DNA from: a virus
Virus record (IMG/VR): IMGVR_UViG_3300009159_000125
Coordinates: 1 to 41,362 of that record
DNA length: 41,362 nucleotides
Direction: 5' to 3' (one strand)
Part shown: positions 7,973 through 15,970 of the stretch, piece after piece
Layout of the letters: every line of letters begins with the position of its first letter
Position numbering within the stretch: the first letter of the stretch is position 1
Position numbers and translations under genes: made by a program
Notes under the pieces: generated by a model
The model's input: the letters and a program-made list of their open reading frames with translations, nothing else
The model's database searches: none
Told to the model about the DNA's origin: nothing

Positions 7973-9663
7973 TATTTTGCCTGTGCTATTAGTTTATCGT
8001 ATTGAGATTTAAGTCCAGCATTGGATTTAATTCTTGCCAGTGCATCTTCTTCGTCGGGAGTCACATCTCCGGCAATGGCCTGTTGTTGAGGAGTTGGCTT
8101 TGGTGTTGAAGATGTAGTTGGGCTTGTGCTGGTTGACGTTGTTGAACTACCACTGGCAGGCGTATTATTGGCAGTGGTAGTGGCTGCGGCTAAACTTTTT
8201 TGTTGGGCCACTGCACCTAAAGCACTTCCCTCTGCACCCAGTTCCATAATGGATTCTTCACCAAATCTCTGACGATAGACATTAGGGTTCATTGACGATC
8301 TAGTGCCAATGACTGATTGACCTTCACCGCTTAACATTAAGTCATACATCAACTTAATAACCTTCATTGGGCTATTCATTCTTTCTAATGCACCTCTAAA
8401 CCATTCAACCTTTTCAGGTTTCATTGGCTTAATACTAGGCTTGCTGATCAATTCAAATGCCTGTGCTTTTAACGTCGGTAGATCCCTAATTCGCTCAAGA
8501 CGCTTTAAATCTTCAATGCTAAAGTTATAGTCTGCTTTGCCTTCGCCCATACCTTGTTGTTTTTTCTGATAATCAATTTCGGTATTGTTGGCCATCTGTT
8601 GTTTAAAGTTGTCCACAGCACCACCCGGTTCAATTGACCCAGGAGTAGTTGTCACTGGAGCGCCTTCGCCCATACCTTGTTGACTATACATATTAACTAG
8701 TTGTCGAACATAGAAATTATAGTGACCACGACGGCCATTGTATTCCCTATCGCCTAGCACAGTCTTTAATGCTCTTACAGCATCATTTAATTCTGAGCCA
8801 CGCATTATTTTTAATGCATCAGTAACCAGTGAATCGACTCGCTGTGAATCTTCCGCCACACCTTGTTCTTTAGCCGGCGCAGTGCTAATAACAGCATTGT
8901 AGTCTTGCATTGACAATGTGCCTTTTTCTGCGCTGAGTTTAACCAGTTGTTCGCAGACATCGTGTAATGCCATATCATCGGCAGCATCTTCACGTGCAAA
9001 TTCCATAATGCGTAGCATCAATGGAACATCAACGGAGATAGTGTCAACTGGATTTTCTTCCTCTTCGGCAATGTTTCCATTTTGATGTTGACCAGTTAAC
9101 ATATGATGTGCTGTGTGTAGCGCATCCATTTTGTCATCTGTGTGATAACTGGCTTCTTCTTGGTGTACGCTGTCCTTATATAATTCAACAACGTATTCAC
9201 CCCAGTCGGTGTCTTTGTAAATCTTAACAACTCTGCCATCAAGTTCTCTACGGCCCACCAGACGGCGACTTTCTGTTACACTTTTCTTAGGGCGACTAAT
9301 AGTAATTCTTGTAAATTCTTCTTTGTCATTGCTGGTGTCATCTTTGGTATCGATGCCGCCGGCATCTTTGTCCTTGTAACCGTCAACATCTTTGTATTGT
9401 GCAATGGCAGCTTGCTTGGTAATTTCTTTAACAGTATCTTTAGTTCCCAAGTCTTTAAAGTCTTGATATTTTTTGCTTAACTTATCTTCCAGTGCGGCTT
9501 CCTCGCCTACTAGACGACCTTTAAAAGGATGCTGATTACCTTTTGGCACAGCTTTATCGGTGCCGCGAACTTGATCACCGGGCTTTTGTCCCACAGCCTG
9601 TCCAGCAAACTGTTGTCCTTCTACTAGACGTAGAAGTTTAATCATATCATTGTTGTTGCTCAC
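7972..9663 (-). CDS. Unknown multi-domain virion-type protein with repeated cleavage-like motifs
   Basis: This 563-residue hydrophilic protein has no family I recognise. At least three copies of a GVAED/GMGEG-type motif (coding bases near 8847-8866, 8661-8680, 8535-8555) separate predicted small domains. A further LVEGQQ lies near the N-terminus. These fit the T4 prohead-protease pattern of a hydrophobic residue, any residue, Glu, then a small or acidic residue. One domain has a mixed-beta sequence (REL DGRVVKIYKDTDWGEYVVEL). A Ser/Thr/Pro-rich stretch near 495-530 is disordered. It overlaps its upstream neighbour by 4 bases. It is plausibly a processed core protein of the capsid, by motif only. 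Confidence 0.65.
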   Translation of the reverse strand: MSNNNDMIKLLRLVEGQQFAGQAVGQKPGDQVRGTDKAVPKGNQHPFKGRLVGEEAALEDKLSKKYQDFKDLGTKDTVKEITKQAAIAQYKDVDGYKDKDAGGIDTKDDTSNDKEEFTRITISRPKKSVTESRRLVGRRELDGRVVKIYKDTDWGEYVVELYKDSVHQEEASYHTDDKMDALHTAHHMLTGQHQNGNIAEEEENPVDTISVDVPLMLRIMEFAREDAADDMALHDVCEQLVKLSAEKGTLSMQDYNAVISTAPAKEQGVAEDSQRVDSLVTDALKIMRGSELNDAVRALKTVLGDREYNGRRGHYNFYVRQLVNMYSQQGMGEGAPVTTTPGSIEPGGAVDNFKQQMANNTEIDYQKKQQGMGEGKADYNFSIEDLKRLERIRDLPTLKAQAFELISKPSIKPMKPEKVEWFRGALERMNSPMKVIKLMYDLMLSGEGQSVIGTRSSMNPNVYRQRFGEESIMELGAEGSALGAVAQQKSLAAATTTANNTPASGSSTTSTSTSPTTSSTPKPTPQQQAIAGDVTPDEEDALARIKSNAGLKSQYDKLIAQAK

Positions 9664-10037
9664 GATGCTTTCCTTTTAACGATTTTTCTTTTTTTAAATA
9701 AATTTGGTGCTGGTGCAGTAGCGACACTTGCGGCTCCCATTCCGCCCACACTGACATCTTCGCCAATGTGTGCAACGGATCCGGGACTGCCGGTCATTAG
9801 TTCATACTCTAGGTATTCTCTAACAGTTTTCATATAGTCATTGGCCAGGGTAATCTTTTCTGCGACCCAACCGTCGATGCCAGTACTTTCACTAACATCT
9901 TTTAATATCTTGTGCAATTCGATTGCGTTGGTGGCAATGTGATAGCACTCTTCTCGTGCCATTTGTACTTCGTGGTCACGGTGCATAGCTTCTGCGGCTA
10001 TGCCAATGTTTTCTTTAATGAAGTCTGATGTTTTCAT
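9660..10037 (-). CDS. Small helical protein of unknown function, late-promoted
   Basis: This 125-residue protein begins MKTSDFIKENIGIAAEAMHR. It is strongly helical over residues 1-82, with His and Glu throughout, followed by a Gly/Ala/Ser/Val linker and a very basic end (FKKRKIVKRKAS). The basic tail could bind DNA or another acidic partner. A T4-type late promoter motif AATAAATA lies at 10059-10066, 22 bases ahead of the ATG, so it is probably made late. The last codons overlap the next gene by 4 bases. I do not recognise the family; it is probably a virion or assembly protein. Confidence 0.65.
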   Translation of the reverse strand: MKTSDFIKENIGIAAEAMHRDHEVQMAREECYHIATNAIELHKILKDVSESTGIDGWVAEKITLANDYMKTVREYLEYELMTGSPGSVAHIGEDVSVGGMGAASVATAPAPNLFKKRKIVKRKAS

Positions 10038-10058
10038 TGATGATTCCTGGTAACAATA

Positions 10059-10066
10059 TATTTATT
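10059..10066 (-). promoter_or_regulatory. T4-type late promoter motif
   Basis: AATAAATA on the minus strand (7 of 8 to the T4 late consensus TATAAATA), 22 bases upstream of the ATG at 10037. It overlaps the last codons of the cytidylyltransferase-like gene. Confidence 0.55.
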
Positions 10067-10682
10067 GGGTTAGTTTTTGTTGCATAATATGAAGCACGGC
10101 GTCATTGTATGCACCAAATAGATCTTGTACAATCTTCTGCTGAGTCTTGGGATTACTACGTGCAAATAGAGCACGTACTTCAGTGGCACTACGCATAGGT
10201 TGCCCCATTACGCTAAAGTCTACCGTTGGTACTGTTAGGATGTAGCCGTGCTGATCAAATGTTTTCATCATTGCTGGATCACCGGGCATAGGCTGAAAGT
10301 ATGCTGGACTGCCGTCTTTCTTAGTCCAGGACTTAAAACGTGGATCCTCTGCCATATCTTTTTCACTGACAGCAAAAATAAGTCTAGTACCGGCAGGGTT
10401 GTAATGTCTGGTAAGCTCTTCGGCTTTGTATGGTTGTACAGACTCGATGACACGGTCTAAGTGTACACCAGTTAAGGCCATCATTTGCGCTTTGTCACTG
10501 AAGCTAAATGGGCTCTTTGGTAATTCTACTTTATTGCTGGTTGCAATAAAAACACGGTCTCTGCCATACTTCTTGGCAAGACCGTCATAGACCGCTTTGT
10601 GTCCTTTGTGAAAGGGTTGGAAGCGTCCTGGGTAAACAACCAGGACATTAGCGGCATCTTCAAATAAATCAGCAATAAACAT
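10062..10682 (-). CDS. Cytidylyltransferase-like nucleotidyltransferase
   Basis: This 206-residue protein has the HxGH-class nucleotidyltransferase fold. The N-terminal strand VLVVYPGRFQPFHKGH (residues 13-28) holds the HKGH nucleotide-binding motif, and SATEVR (165-170) matches the C-terminal I-S-x-T-x-x-R-type motif. Family members move CMP or AMP onto small phosphates (NMN adenylyltransferase, pantetheine-phosphate adenylyltransferase, glycerol-3-phosphate cytidylyltransferase). The substrate here is not determinable. The first residues MFIADLFEDA form a short tag ahead of the fold and resemble MRVGDLFNES at the start of the 6545-7972 protein. Similar genes occur in marine T4-like phages. 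Confidence 0.8.
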   Translation of the reverse strand: MFIADLFEDAANVLVVYPGRFQPFHKGHKAVYDGLAKKYGRDRVFIATSNKVELPKSPFSFSDKAQMMALTGVHLDRVIESVQPYKAEELTRHYNPAGTRLIFAVSEKDMAEDPRFKSWTKKDGSPAYFQPMPGDPAMMKTFDQHGYILTVPTVDFSVMGQPMRSATEVRALFARSNPKTQQKIVQDLFGAYNDAVLHIMQQKLTQ

Positions 10683-10702
10683 ATTTTAAAAGGATATTGC
10701 TG

Positions 10703-10710
10703 TATTTAGT
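10703..10710 (-). promoter_or_regulatory. Possible late promoter motif
   Basis: ACTAAATA on the minus strand matches the last six bases of the T4 late consensus and lies 20 bases before the start of the cytidylyltransferase-like gene. It is weaker than the other late motifs in the window. Confidence 0.35.
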
Positions 10711-10722
10711 TGAATTTGTCCT

Positions 10723-11568
10723 TTATGGTGTAGGCTTTGCTCCACTAAAATCTGGCATCTTACTTAGGTCGCCTTGATATTCGTAGTGTCCAATGTGGTT
10801 TAGTAATGCTTTACTATGGGCCCAAATCTCTCCACCAATCACTTGCCAACGTCGGCAAAACAGCCAATCCTCACTTAGATAGTGGCCTTTTTCGTCAATT
10901 TTACAATCAAAGATAGCATACATCATTGGTTCGTATTGTTTGCCCAGGCCCACATCATCGACATACTTTGTTTCGGGATGTGCCGCAATCAGCTTCTCGT
11001 ATACACTGCGTTGGAACAGCAAAAAGCCTGTGCCCATAGTGTCCACTGTAAAGATATCGCCTTGAATTCTAGTCTGTGGCAACAGGTTAATTACATAGTT
11101 GCTAGGAATGCTTTTCTTTGGATACAATCCGCCAATTACTTCTTTTTCGTAACTGAGCATTTGAAAGATGCTTTCGGGTTGGAAGCGAATGTCTGCATCA
11201 ATAAACATAAAATGTGTTGCCGCAGAGTTGGTCATCATTTTAGCCATTAAATTGTTACGACCTCTGGGGATCAATGATTCGTTAACCATTGTGTCCAAAC
11301 TCCAGTGCATACCTAATTTACCTGCCATTAACACAAAACGCATCAAGCTGGTCATTGTTGGCTCACTGACCATACCGCCATAACAAGGAATACCGATGTG
11401 CAAATGTATCTTACTAAAATCGTAAGGAGCACCTTGCGGTGCATTAGCAGGGTCGGCACCCTTTTGTTGCTTCATTAAGTCTTGAATTTTTGATACTACT
11501 TCAGTGGCTGTGTCGCCCGGAAGATCGATCGTAGGAGGCGTGGTAGCCTCTGCGTTGCTTTGTGTCAT
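10723..11568 (-). CDS. GT-A-type glycosyltransferase-like protein
   Basis: This 281-residue protein has about 50 disordered residues, then a GT-A-like domain: IHLHIGIPCYGG (54-65) as first strand, ESLIPRGRNNLMAK (97-110), and FMFIDADIRF (120-129), whose DAD would hold the metal and nucleotide sugar. EDWLFCRRW near residue 240 resembles the acidic E-D pair of family-2-type catalytic sites. Such genes are common in T4-like phages and may glycosylate virion proteins or host surface sugars. The donor and acceptor are unknown. It sits between the cytidylyltransferase-like gene and a small late gene. Whether it is catalytic cannot be settled from sequence alone. Confidence 0.75.
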   Translation of the reverse strand: MTQSNAEATTPPTIDLPGDTATEVVSKIQDLMKQQKGADPANAPQGAPYDFSKIHLHIGIPCYGGMVSEPTMTSLMRFVLMAGKLGMHWSLDTMVNESLIPRGRNNLMAKMMTNSAATHFMFIDADIRFQPESIFQMLSYEKEVIGGLYPKKSIPSNYVINLLPQTRIQGDIFTVDTMGTGFLLFQRSVYEKLIAAHPETKYVDDVGLGKQYEPMMYAIFDCKIDEKGHYLSEDWLFCRRWQVIGGEIWAHSKALLNHIGHYEYQGDLSKMPDFSGAKPTP

Positions 11569-11592
11569 TATTACTCTTTCTTGATTAAATGT

Positions 11593-11763
11593 TTAGGCGA
11601 CTTCAACTTCGACAATGATGTCTTTGCCCACTAACTCTTGAACAACTTGCTCTAATGCGGCTACCGTTTCAGTGGTAGCCAATGAACCCTCTGCGGGTTC
11701 CTGATCGTTTTTAATTAACTTACTCAACTTGATTACAATTGCTTCTTCGTAGATTTTGGCCAT
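11593..11763 (-). CDS. Small acidic protein, 56 residues
   Basis: This frame starts with ATG at 11763, preceded by a full AGGAGG ribosome binding site (11769-11774), and ends with TAA at 11593. The protein MAKIYEEAIVIKLSKLIKND is followed by a short acidic hinge and a second helix with a beta-like end (IIVEVEVA). It has no Cys, no signal peptide and no membrane segment. A late promoter motif lies at 11784-11791. It fills a gap of more than 200 bases between two larger genes. The family is unknown. Small acidic proteins next to virion genes in T4-like phages are often assembly or internal proteins. Confidence 0.8.
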   Translation of the reverse strand: MAKIYEEAIVIKLSKLIKNDQEPAEGSLATTETVAALEQVVQELVGKDIIVEVEVA

Positions 11764-11783
11764 AATGCCCTCCTGGATGCTTC

Positions 11784-11791
11784 TATTTATT
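11784..11791 (-). promoter_or_regulatory. T4-type late promoter motif
   Basis: AATAAATA on the minus strand, preceded by G, 21 bases upstream of the ATG of the 56-residue gene and ahead of its AGGAGG site. It overlaps the 3' end of the gene at 11787-12524. Confidence 0.6.
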
Positions 11792-12524
11792 CTGGTATGA
11801 GTTCCAGCTTATGAATATTTGCTACAACACCAGGTTCTATTATATTCAACATTGTAACCAAATTAGGATCGTTAACATAAAACCAACCACCCCATACCCA
11901 AGGGCGGGTACTGGCCAAAGAAGCCCAAACGGTTTTACTAACTTTTATGTTATCCCCTAAACCGCAAAGATAGTTATACAATGCAATCTTGTTGCCAATG
12001 TTGCCTTCTTTAAGAACAATTTTATAGTTGTAACCACGGTCCACTTTGATTAGAATATTATCATTTTCTAAAAATTCCCTGGCTTGGTCATTTACTGGTC
12101 TAGTAACTACAACAATTCGATCTGTCCAGCGGGATAAGTCTTTTAACACAATATCATACAGCTCTTGTTCGTCTTGGGCGTACAAGGTAATATTTGGTTC
12201 TTCAACTCGAAATTTAATATTTTTGTAATTATTGCGTATGTTTCTAAAACTCTCTAATTGTTCTAGGTCGTACTGTGACAGCATTTCTTTGTGACTGCGC
12301 CAATGACTAGCTGGGCGCCAGCTTCCGCCATAGTTAAGTTGCCTGTCCGTTGCAATACGATGATTAATTAGATCTAGGATATTATAATCCTTGCCTGTGT
12401 TTGATATGCATCTCCCACCCGGGCATAGAAACTTAACACTGGAAAAATACTTTTTAAAATATTTCTTCTTGGTGTCTTCAACAATAATCTTGGAATTAAG
12501 ATTAGTCCATTCTGATGTAACCAT
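11787..12524 (-). CDS. Unknown protein
   Basis: This 245-residue protein is basic in its N-terminal half (GKDYNILDLINHRIATDRQL; WRPASHWRSHKEML) and mixed alpha/beta later (WTDRIVVVTRPVNDQAREFL; YNYKIVLKEG). It has many Trp and Asn residues and no membrane segment. No motif identifies an enzyme class. Its start overlaps the end of the ClpA-like gene by 23 bases, so the two are probably co-translated. Position next to a ClpA-like unfoldase makes a role as partner or substrate adaptor conceivable, but nothing in the sequence shows this. Confidence 0.7.
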   Translation of the reverse strand: MVTSEWTNLNSKIIVEDTKKKYFKKYFSSVKFLCPGGRCISNTGKDYNILDLINHRIATDRQLNYGGSWRPASHWRSHKEMLSQYDLEQLESFRNIRNNYKNIKFRVEEPNITLYAQDEQELYDIVLKDLSRWTDRIVVVTRPVNDQAREFLENDNILIKVDRGYNYKIVLKEGNIGNKIALYNYLCGLGDNIKVSKTVWASLASTRPWVWGGWFYVNDPNLVTMLNIIEPGVVANIHKLELIPE

Positions 12525-14796
12525 TGATATCCACTGTTGGTAAATCGTTAACGCTGTAACCTACTATATCAAACTCCATAGCGTTATCTCTGTAGTCAAT
12601 GCTGATAATAGAACCATTGTTTAGATTCTCAAATAGTATTTTCTTACTAACTGGTACTTTGATTAGTTCATTGATTGTTTTTGCCAGCGGTCTAGCACCC
12701 ATCTTAGGATCAAATCCTTTTTCTATTAGGTGGTCCACTGCGGCTTCGGTAAGTCTGATTTTAATTTGTTTTTCAGTTAACAGGTCGTTTATTTCGTTAA
12801 CAAACTTAGCCACAATCTTTTTCATACTAAGTTTGTCTAGTTTATTAAACTTACAAATAGCATCTAAGCGATTGCGAAACTCGGGTTTAAAGAAGTCTTT
12901 GACTGCTTTGGTATCTTCGTCGTTCTTTTGTAACTCACGACCAAATCCGATATTGTTGCGCTCGTTGTCTGCGGCACCCAAGTTACTGGTTAGAATAATC
13001 AGTGCATTGCGGCAGTCTGCACGTTTTCCATTGCTGGATGTAATAAAGCCTTCGTCCATTAGTTGCAACAAAATATTGCTAACATCTGGGTGTGCCTTTT
13101 CAATTTCGTCAAACAATAAAATAGCGTTAGGGCTTTTCTCAATGGCGCTGATCAACATACCGCCGCCTAGGTTGCTGTCGTCGTAGCCAACATAACCTGG
13201 AGGAGCACCTATTAGTTTAGCCACGCTGTGCTTTTCTTGATACTCGCTCATATCATAGCGTAGTAATTTCATTCCCATATGCTCACTGAGCAACTTGGCA
13301 AATTCTGTTTTACCAGTGCCAGTTGGGCCCAAGAACAAAAAGTTTCCAATGGGTTTGTTTAACGATTTTAGTCCAGCCTTGGCAACATAGATACGCTCTA
13401 GTACGCTGTCAACGACCTGATCCTGTCCGTATAGTTTTTCTTTAATGTTTTGATCCAGGCCAATCAAACTATTTGTAGCGTCTGTGCCAATTTGATCAAC
13501 GGGTATCTTGGTAAATTTACTCAAGATATCAATGATGTGACTTCTTTCTACAGTGTAGGGCTCGTCTTTTAGTTTGAGTTTAGCACAGGCTGTATCAATT
13601 AAGTCAATGGCCTTGTCAGGTAATTTTTTATCACTTTGATAACGAACACTTAAATCTACTGCGGCCACAATAGCTTCGTCACTGATGTCTGCATCGTGGA
13701 ATTCTTCGAAGTAGGGCTTTAAGCCACGAAGGATTTCTTTGGCTGTGTCCGGTGCAGGTTCATCTACAGTTAGTCTATAGAACCGGCGCATTAGAGCACG
13801 GTCTTTCTCAAAGCTCTGTGTATATTCTTCCCAGGTAGTGCTGGCAATAACTTTAAGTTGGCCTTTATTCAGTGCAGGTTTAATCATATTGCTAAAGTCT
13901 ACACTGCTTTGACTGCCGCCGCCAGCACCACGCATTTGATGAGCTTCGTCAATGAACAAAATAGTCTTGCCCTTGACAGTCAACGACTTAATAACATCAC
14001 GTAGCTTTTCTTCAAACTCCCCTCGATACTTACTACCGGCAAGTAGTGTACCAATGTCTAAATTGTAAACTGTGTAGTCTTTAAGATAGTTAGGAACTTC
14101 TCCGGTGCTGATCTTAAGTGCTAGTCCTTCAGCAATGGCAGTTTTACCTACGCCCGGATCACCTACTAATAGTACGTTGCTTTTGTTGCGTTTGGCAAGT
14201 ATATGCGAGATTTCTTCAAGTTCAGATTCACGACCAATGACAGGATCAATCTTTTTATCCTTGGCTTTTTTGCTAAGGTTTTCACAATACTCATCGAGTA
14301 TCTCATCTGCTTTTTGTGTAGTAGCGGCAATACGTCCTGGAATTTCGCTGTAATTCTTATTATAGAAATGTAGCAAAGCCTGACGATCCATTCCGTACTT
14401 TAAAATAAAATAACAAGCGTGGCTGTTAGTTTCGGCAGTTAAACTTAGGAATAGATCAACGATTTGAATGTGATCCCTTCCGCTGAACAACACCTGAGTC
14501 AATGCACGATTGAATACACGTTCTAGTGCGTGAGTTTTCTTGGGCCCGGATTCGTCGCCGTCGTCTACTGCGTATCTTTTATTAATGTAGCTACTCTGTT
14601 TCATAATGTAGCCTTCTAGGTCACTGTCTAGCCCATCAACATCAGCACCAAATTTAGATAACAGATCTTTAAAAGGCTGGAAACGAATAATACTAAGGAA
14701 CAAATGCTCCAGGGTAACATACTCGTGATTATGTTTTTTGGCTAGCTCTGTGGCATTGTTAATAATTACTTCAATCTCGGGGTTAGAGTGCATCAT
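12502..14796 (-). CDS. clpA: ClpA-like AAA+ unfoldase
   Basis: This 764-residue protein is nearly the length of E. coli ClpA (758). An N-domain with Clp repeats (about 1-145) precedes two AAA+ modules. Module 1 has Walker A GDPGVGKT (212-219) and Walker B ILFIDEAH (279-286). Module 2 has Walker A GPTGTGKT (490-497), GAPPGYVGYDD (530-540) and Walker B ILLFDEIEKAHP (559-570). There is no ClpB-type coiled-coil middle domain. An IGF tripeptide (NNIGFGR, 614-620) stands where ClpA carries the IGL loop that docks on ClpP, so it may dock on host ClpP; no clpP gene is in the window. It follows dnaJ by a one-base overlap. It would unfold proteins by ATP hydrolysis in the cytoplasm. Confidence 0.93.
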   Translation of the reverse strand: MMHSNPEIEVIINNATELAKKHNHEYVTLEHLFLSIIRFQPFKDLLSKFGADVDGLDSDLEGYIMKQSSYINKRYAVDDGDESGPKKTHALERVFNRALTQVLFSGRDHIQIVDLFLSLTAETNSHACYFILKYGMDRQALLHFYNKNYSEIPGRIAATTQKADEILDEYCENLSKKAKDKKIDPVIGRESELEEISHILAKRNKSNVLLVGDPGVGKTAIAEGLALKISTGEVPNYLKDYTVYNLDIGTLLAGSKYRGEFEEKLRDVIKSLTVKGKTILFIDEAHQMRGAGGGSQSSVDFSNMIKPALNKGQLKVIASTTWEEYTQSFEKDRALMRRFYRLTVDEPAPDTAKEILRGLKPYFEEFHDADISDEAIVAAVDLSVRYQSDKKLPDKAIDLIDTACAKLKLKDEPYTVERSHIIDILSKFTKIPVDQIGTDATNSLIGLDQNIKEKLYGQDQVVDSVLERIYVAKAGLKSLNKPIGNFLFLGPTGTGKTEFAKLLSEHMGMKLLRYDMSEYQEKHSVAKLIGAPPGYVGYDDSNLGGGMLISAIEKSPNAILLFDEIEKAHPDVSNILLQLMDEGFITSSNGKRADCRNALIILTSNLGAADNERNNIGFGRELQKNDEDTKAVKDFFKPEFRNRLDAICKFNKLDKLSMKKIVAKFVNEINDLLTEKQIKIRLTEAAVDHLIEKGFDPKMGARPLAKTINELIKVPVSKKILFENLNNGSIISIDYRDNAMEFDIVGYSVNDLPTVDINGYIRMD

Positions 14797-15539
14797 TATA
14801 CTGTTTCTTTATTTTTAAGTTCTTTGCTAATTGACTCGAGTTGTAACAATTGACTTGTGGTCAAGTTGCTTGGTACAAACAAATCGGCGACTATAATTAG
14901 ATTGCCTCTAATGGGTTGATCAACGGCCCACAAGCCTTGAAAGGGGATTCTAAACTTTGTTGCGTGTTGTGTTCCGACCGGAACATTCCAACTAAATTCA
15001 GTTCCGTCTAAGCCTTTGATATTTAAGGTTGTGCCAGTTATTGCGTCTATACAGTTTAACTTAATCAGTTTGATTAAGTCAATGCCTTCGACAATAAAAT
15101 CTGGGCTTGGCCGTACTCTGAATTCAATGTAGAGATCCCCGGGTGGTAAATCGCCATAGCTACTGTCGCCATAGTTGGCGTACTTCATTTGCATCTGGTT
15201 GTTTACACCACGTGGGATTTCCACGCTTACTGTTTGTCTTGATCCGTTTAGATGTTTTACACTAATGTGCTTAGTTTGTTTTTCTAATGTTTCGGAAAGA
15301 TCTAGTTCAACAGTTACACGTAGATCCTTGTTGCGGCGTGGTGGTGGTGCATTACGGAATCCTTGACCAAACGGATCATTATTGAAGTTCCTAAAAATTT
15401 CATCAATGTTTATACCACCGCCACCAAAGTTGAAGTGGAATCCTCCTGGAAATCCACCAGGGTGATGCTGTTGATGGAATTGTTGAAAGCCGCCGTGTCG
15501 CATCTGGCTCCACTCGGCTTTCTTTTGTGGGTCAGACAA
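14796..15539 (-). CDS. dnaJ: DnaJ-like co-chaperone, C-terminal part (frameshifted from J-domain)
   Basis: This 247-residue open frame holds the end of a J-domain, a Gly/Phe-rich linker ([20 protein letters not shown]) and the two beta-barrel substrate-binding domains of a CbpA-type DnaJ. These include [25 protein letters not shown] and [11 protein letters not shown]. There is no CxxCxGxG zinc finger, so it is a type II J-protein. Its first ATG is an internal Met of the full gene: reading in this frame before it gives [15 protein letters not shown], the normal J-domain helix IV. The true start is at 15688 in another frame. One missing A near 15560-15562 separates the two. It would stimulate DnaK ATPase and deliver clients. 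Confidence 0.85.
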   Translation of the reverse strand: MSDPQKKAEWSQMRHGGFQQFHQQHHPGGFPGGFHFNFGGGGINIDEIFRNFNNDPFGQGFRNAPPPRRNKDLRVTVELDLSETLEKQTKHISVKHLNGSRQTVSVEIPRGVNNQMQMKYANYGDSSYGDLPPGDLYIEFRVRPSPDFIVEGIDLIKLIKLNCIDAITGTTLNIKGLDGTEFSWNVPVGTQHATKFRIPFQGLWAVDQPIRGNLIIVADLFVPSNLTTSQLLQLESISKELKNKETV

Positions 15540-15688
15540 TACAGCATACGCTTCTTGTATTTCTGAAATTGGGCTTGATCACCACCCCTGTCAGGGTGGT
15601 GTTTCATTGCCAAACTGCGATATGCCTTTTTTATTTCGTCATCAGTGGCGCCTTCTCCTACGCCAAGTATATCAAAATAATTTTTCAT
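15410..15688 (-). CDS. dnaJ: DnaJ-like co-chaperone, N-terminal J-domain part (frameshifted)
   Basis: The frame starts with ATG at 15688 and reads [20 protein letters not shown], then [15 protein letters not shown], a textbook J-domain with the HPD motif (DnaK-activating) at about residues 31-33. After QAQFQK the reading becomes senseless ([17 protein letters not shown]...), while the next frame continues the family sequence. Restoring one A in the AAA run (15560-15562) joins both parts into one protein of about 297 residues. Either the gene is broken in this genome, or a base was lost in sequencing. The promoter and overlapping inverted repeat lie just upstream at 15706-15740. Confidence 0.8.
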   Translation of the reverse strand: MKNYFDILGVGEGATDDEIKKAYRSLAMKHHPDRGGDQAQFQKYKKRMLYCLTHKRKPSGARCDTAAFNNSINSITLVDFQEDSTSTLVAVV

Positions 15689-15705
15689 TGGTTCCTATAT
15701 AAGCT

Positions 15706-15731
15706 CTCGATATTATAATTTATATATCGAG
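15706..15731 (-). promoter_or_regulatory. Inverted repeat over the dnaJ promoter (putative operator)
   Basis: Perfect 8-base arms CTCGATAT (15724-15731) and ATATCGAG (15706-15713) around a 10-base AT-rich centre. The repeat lies over the spacer, the -10 box and the likely start site, as expected for a repressor operator. No repressor gene was identified. Confidence 0.55.
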
Positions 15732-15740
15732 AAAGGTCAA
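15712..15740 (-). promoter_or_regulatory. Sigma70-type promoter of dnaJ-clpA
   Basis: On the minus strand, TTGACC (15735-15740, five of six), a spacer of exactly 17 bases, and TATAAT (15712-15717, six of six). Transcription would start near 15705, giving a leader of about 17 bases with AGGA before the dnaJ ATG at 15688. Confidence 0.75.
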
Positions 15741-15746
15741 CGATTA

Positions 15747-15959
15747 TTATTTCTTTTGGCCAGGAACTTCGGTCCCTTCGAGCTTCTTGTGTACTTTAAT
15801 TTTTTTGCACTCTTGAGCAGGTTTGCCAGTTTTCTTATCCATTACTGGTTTACCAGCTTTGTCCATTTTATCGTGACAAACTTCTTTTGTTTCGCCGCCA
15901 GCAATTGCTGATCCGGATAATACCAAGCATAATCCTGCTACAAATATAACATTTTTCAT
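15747..15959 (-). CDS. Small exported protein with signal peptide
   Basis: This 70-residue protein has a clear Sec signal, MKNVIFVAGLCLVLSGSAIA, with cleavage expected after Ala20. The mature part is about 50 residues, strongly basic, with two cysteines (28 and 51) that could form a disulphide and a short internal repeat (AGKPVMDKK / TGKPAQECK). There is no lipobox. An AGGA site precedes the ATG. It is the last gene of the lysis-region operon before the dnaJ promoter. It is probably periplasmic; the function is unknown. It may aid lysis or act on the envelope, by context only. Confidence 0.75.
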   Translation of the reverse strand: MKNVIFVAGLCLVLSGSAIAGGETKEVCHDKMDKAGKPVMDKKTGKPAQECKKIKVHKKLEGTEVPGQKK

Positions 15960-15970
15960 TTTAGTTTCCT

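Noticed and set aside
15410-15555. Second half of the J-domain frame as genuine protein
   Set aside because: After QAQFQK it loses family similarity while the neighbouring frame keeps it.
15555-15570. Programmed -1 frameshift in dnaJ
   Set aside because: No slippery heptamer stands in the correct phase and no downstream stem is obvious. A one-base loss in the A run explains the break more simply.
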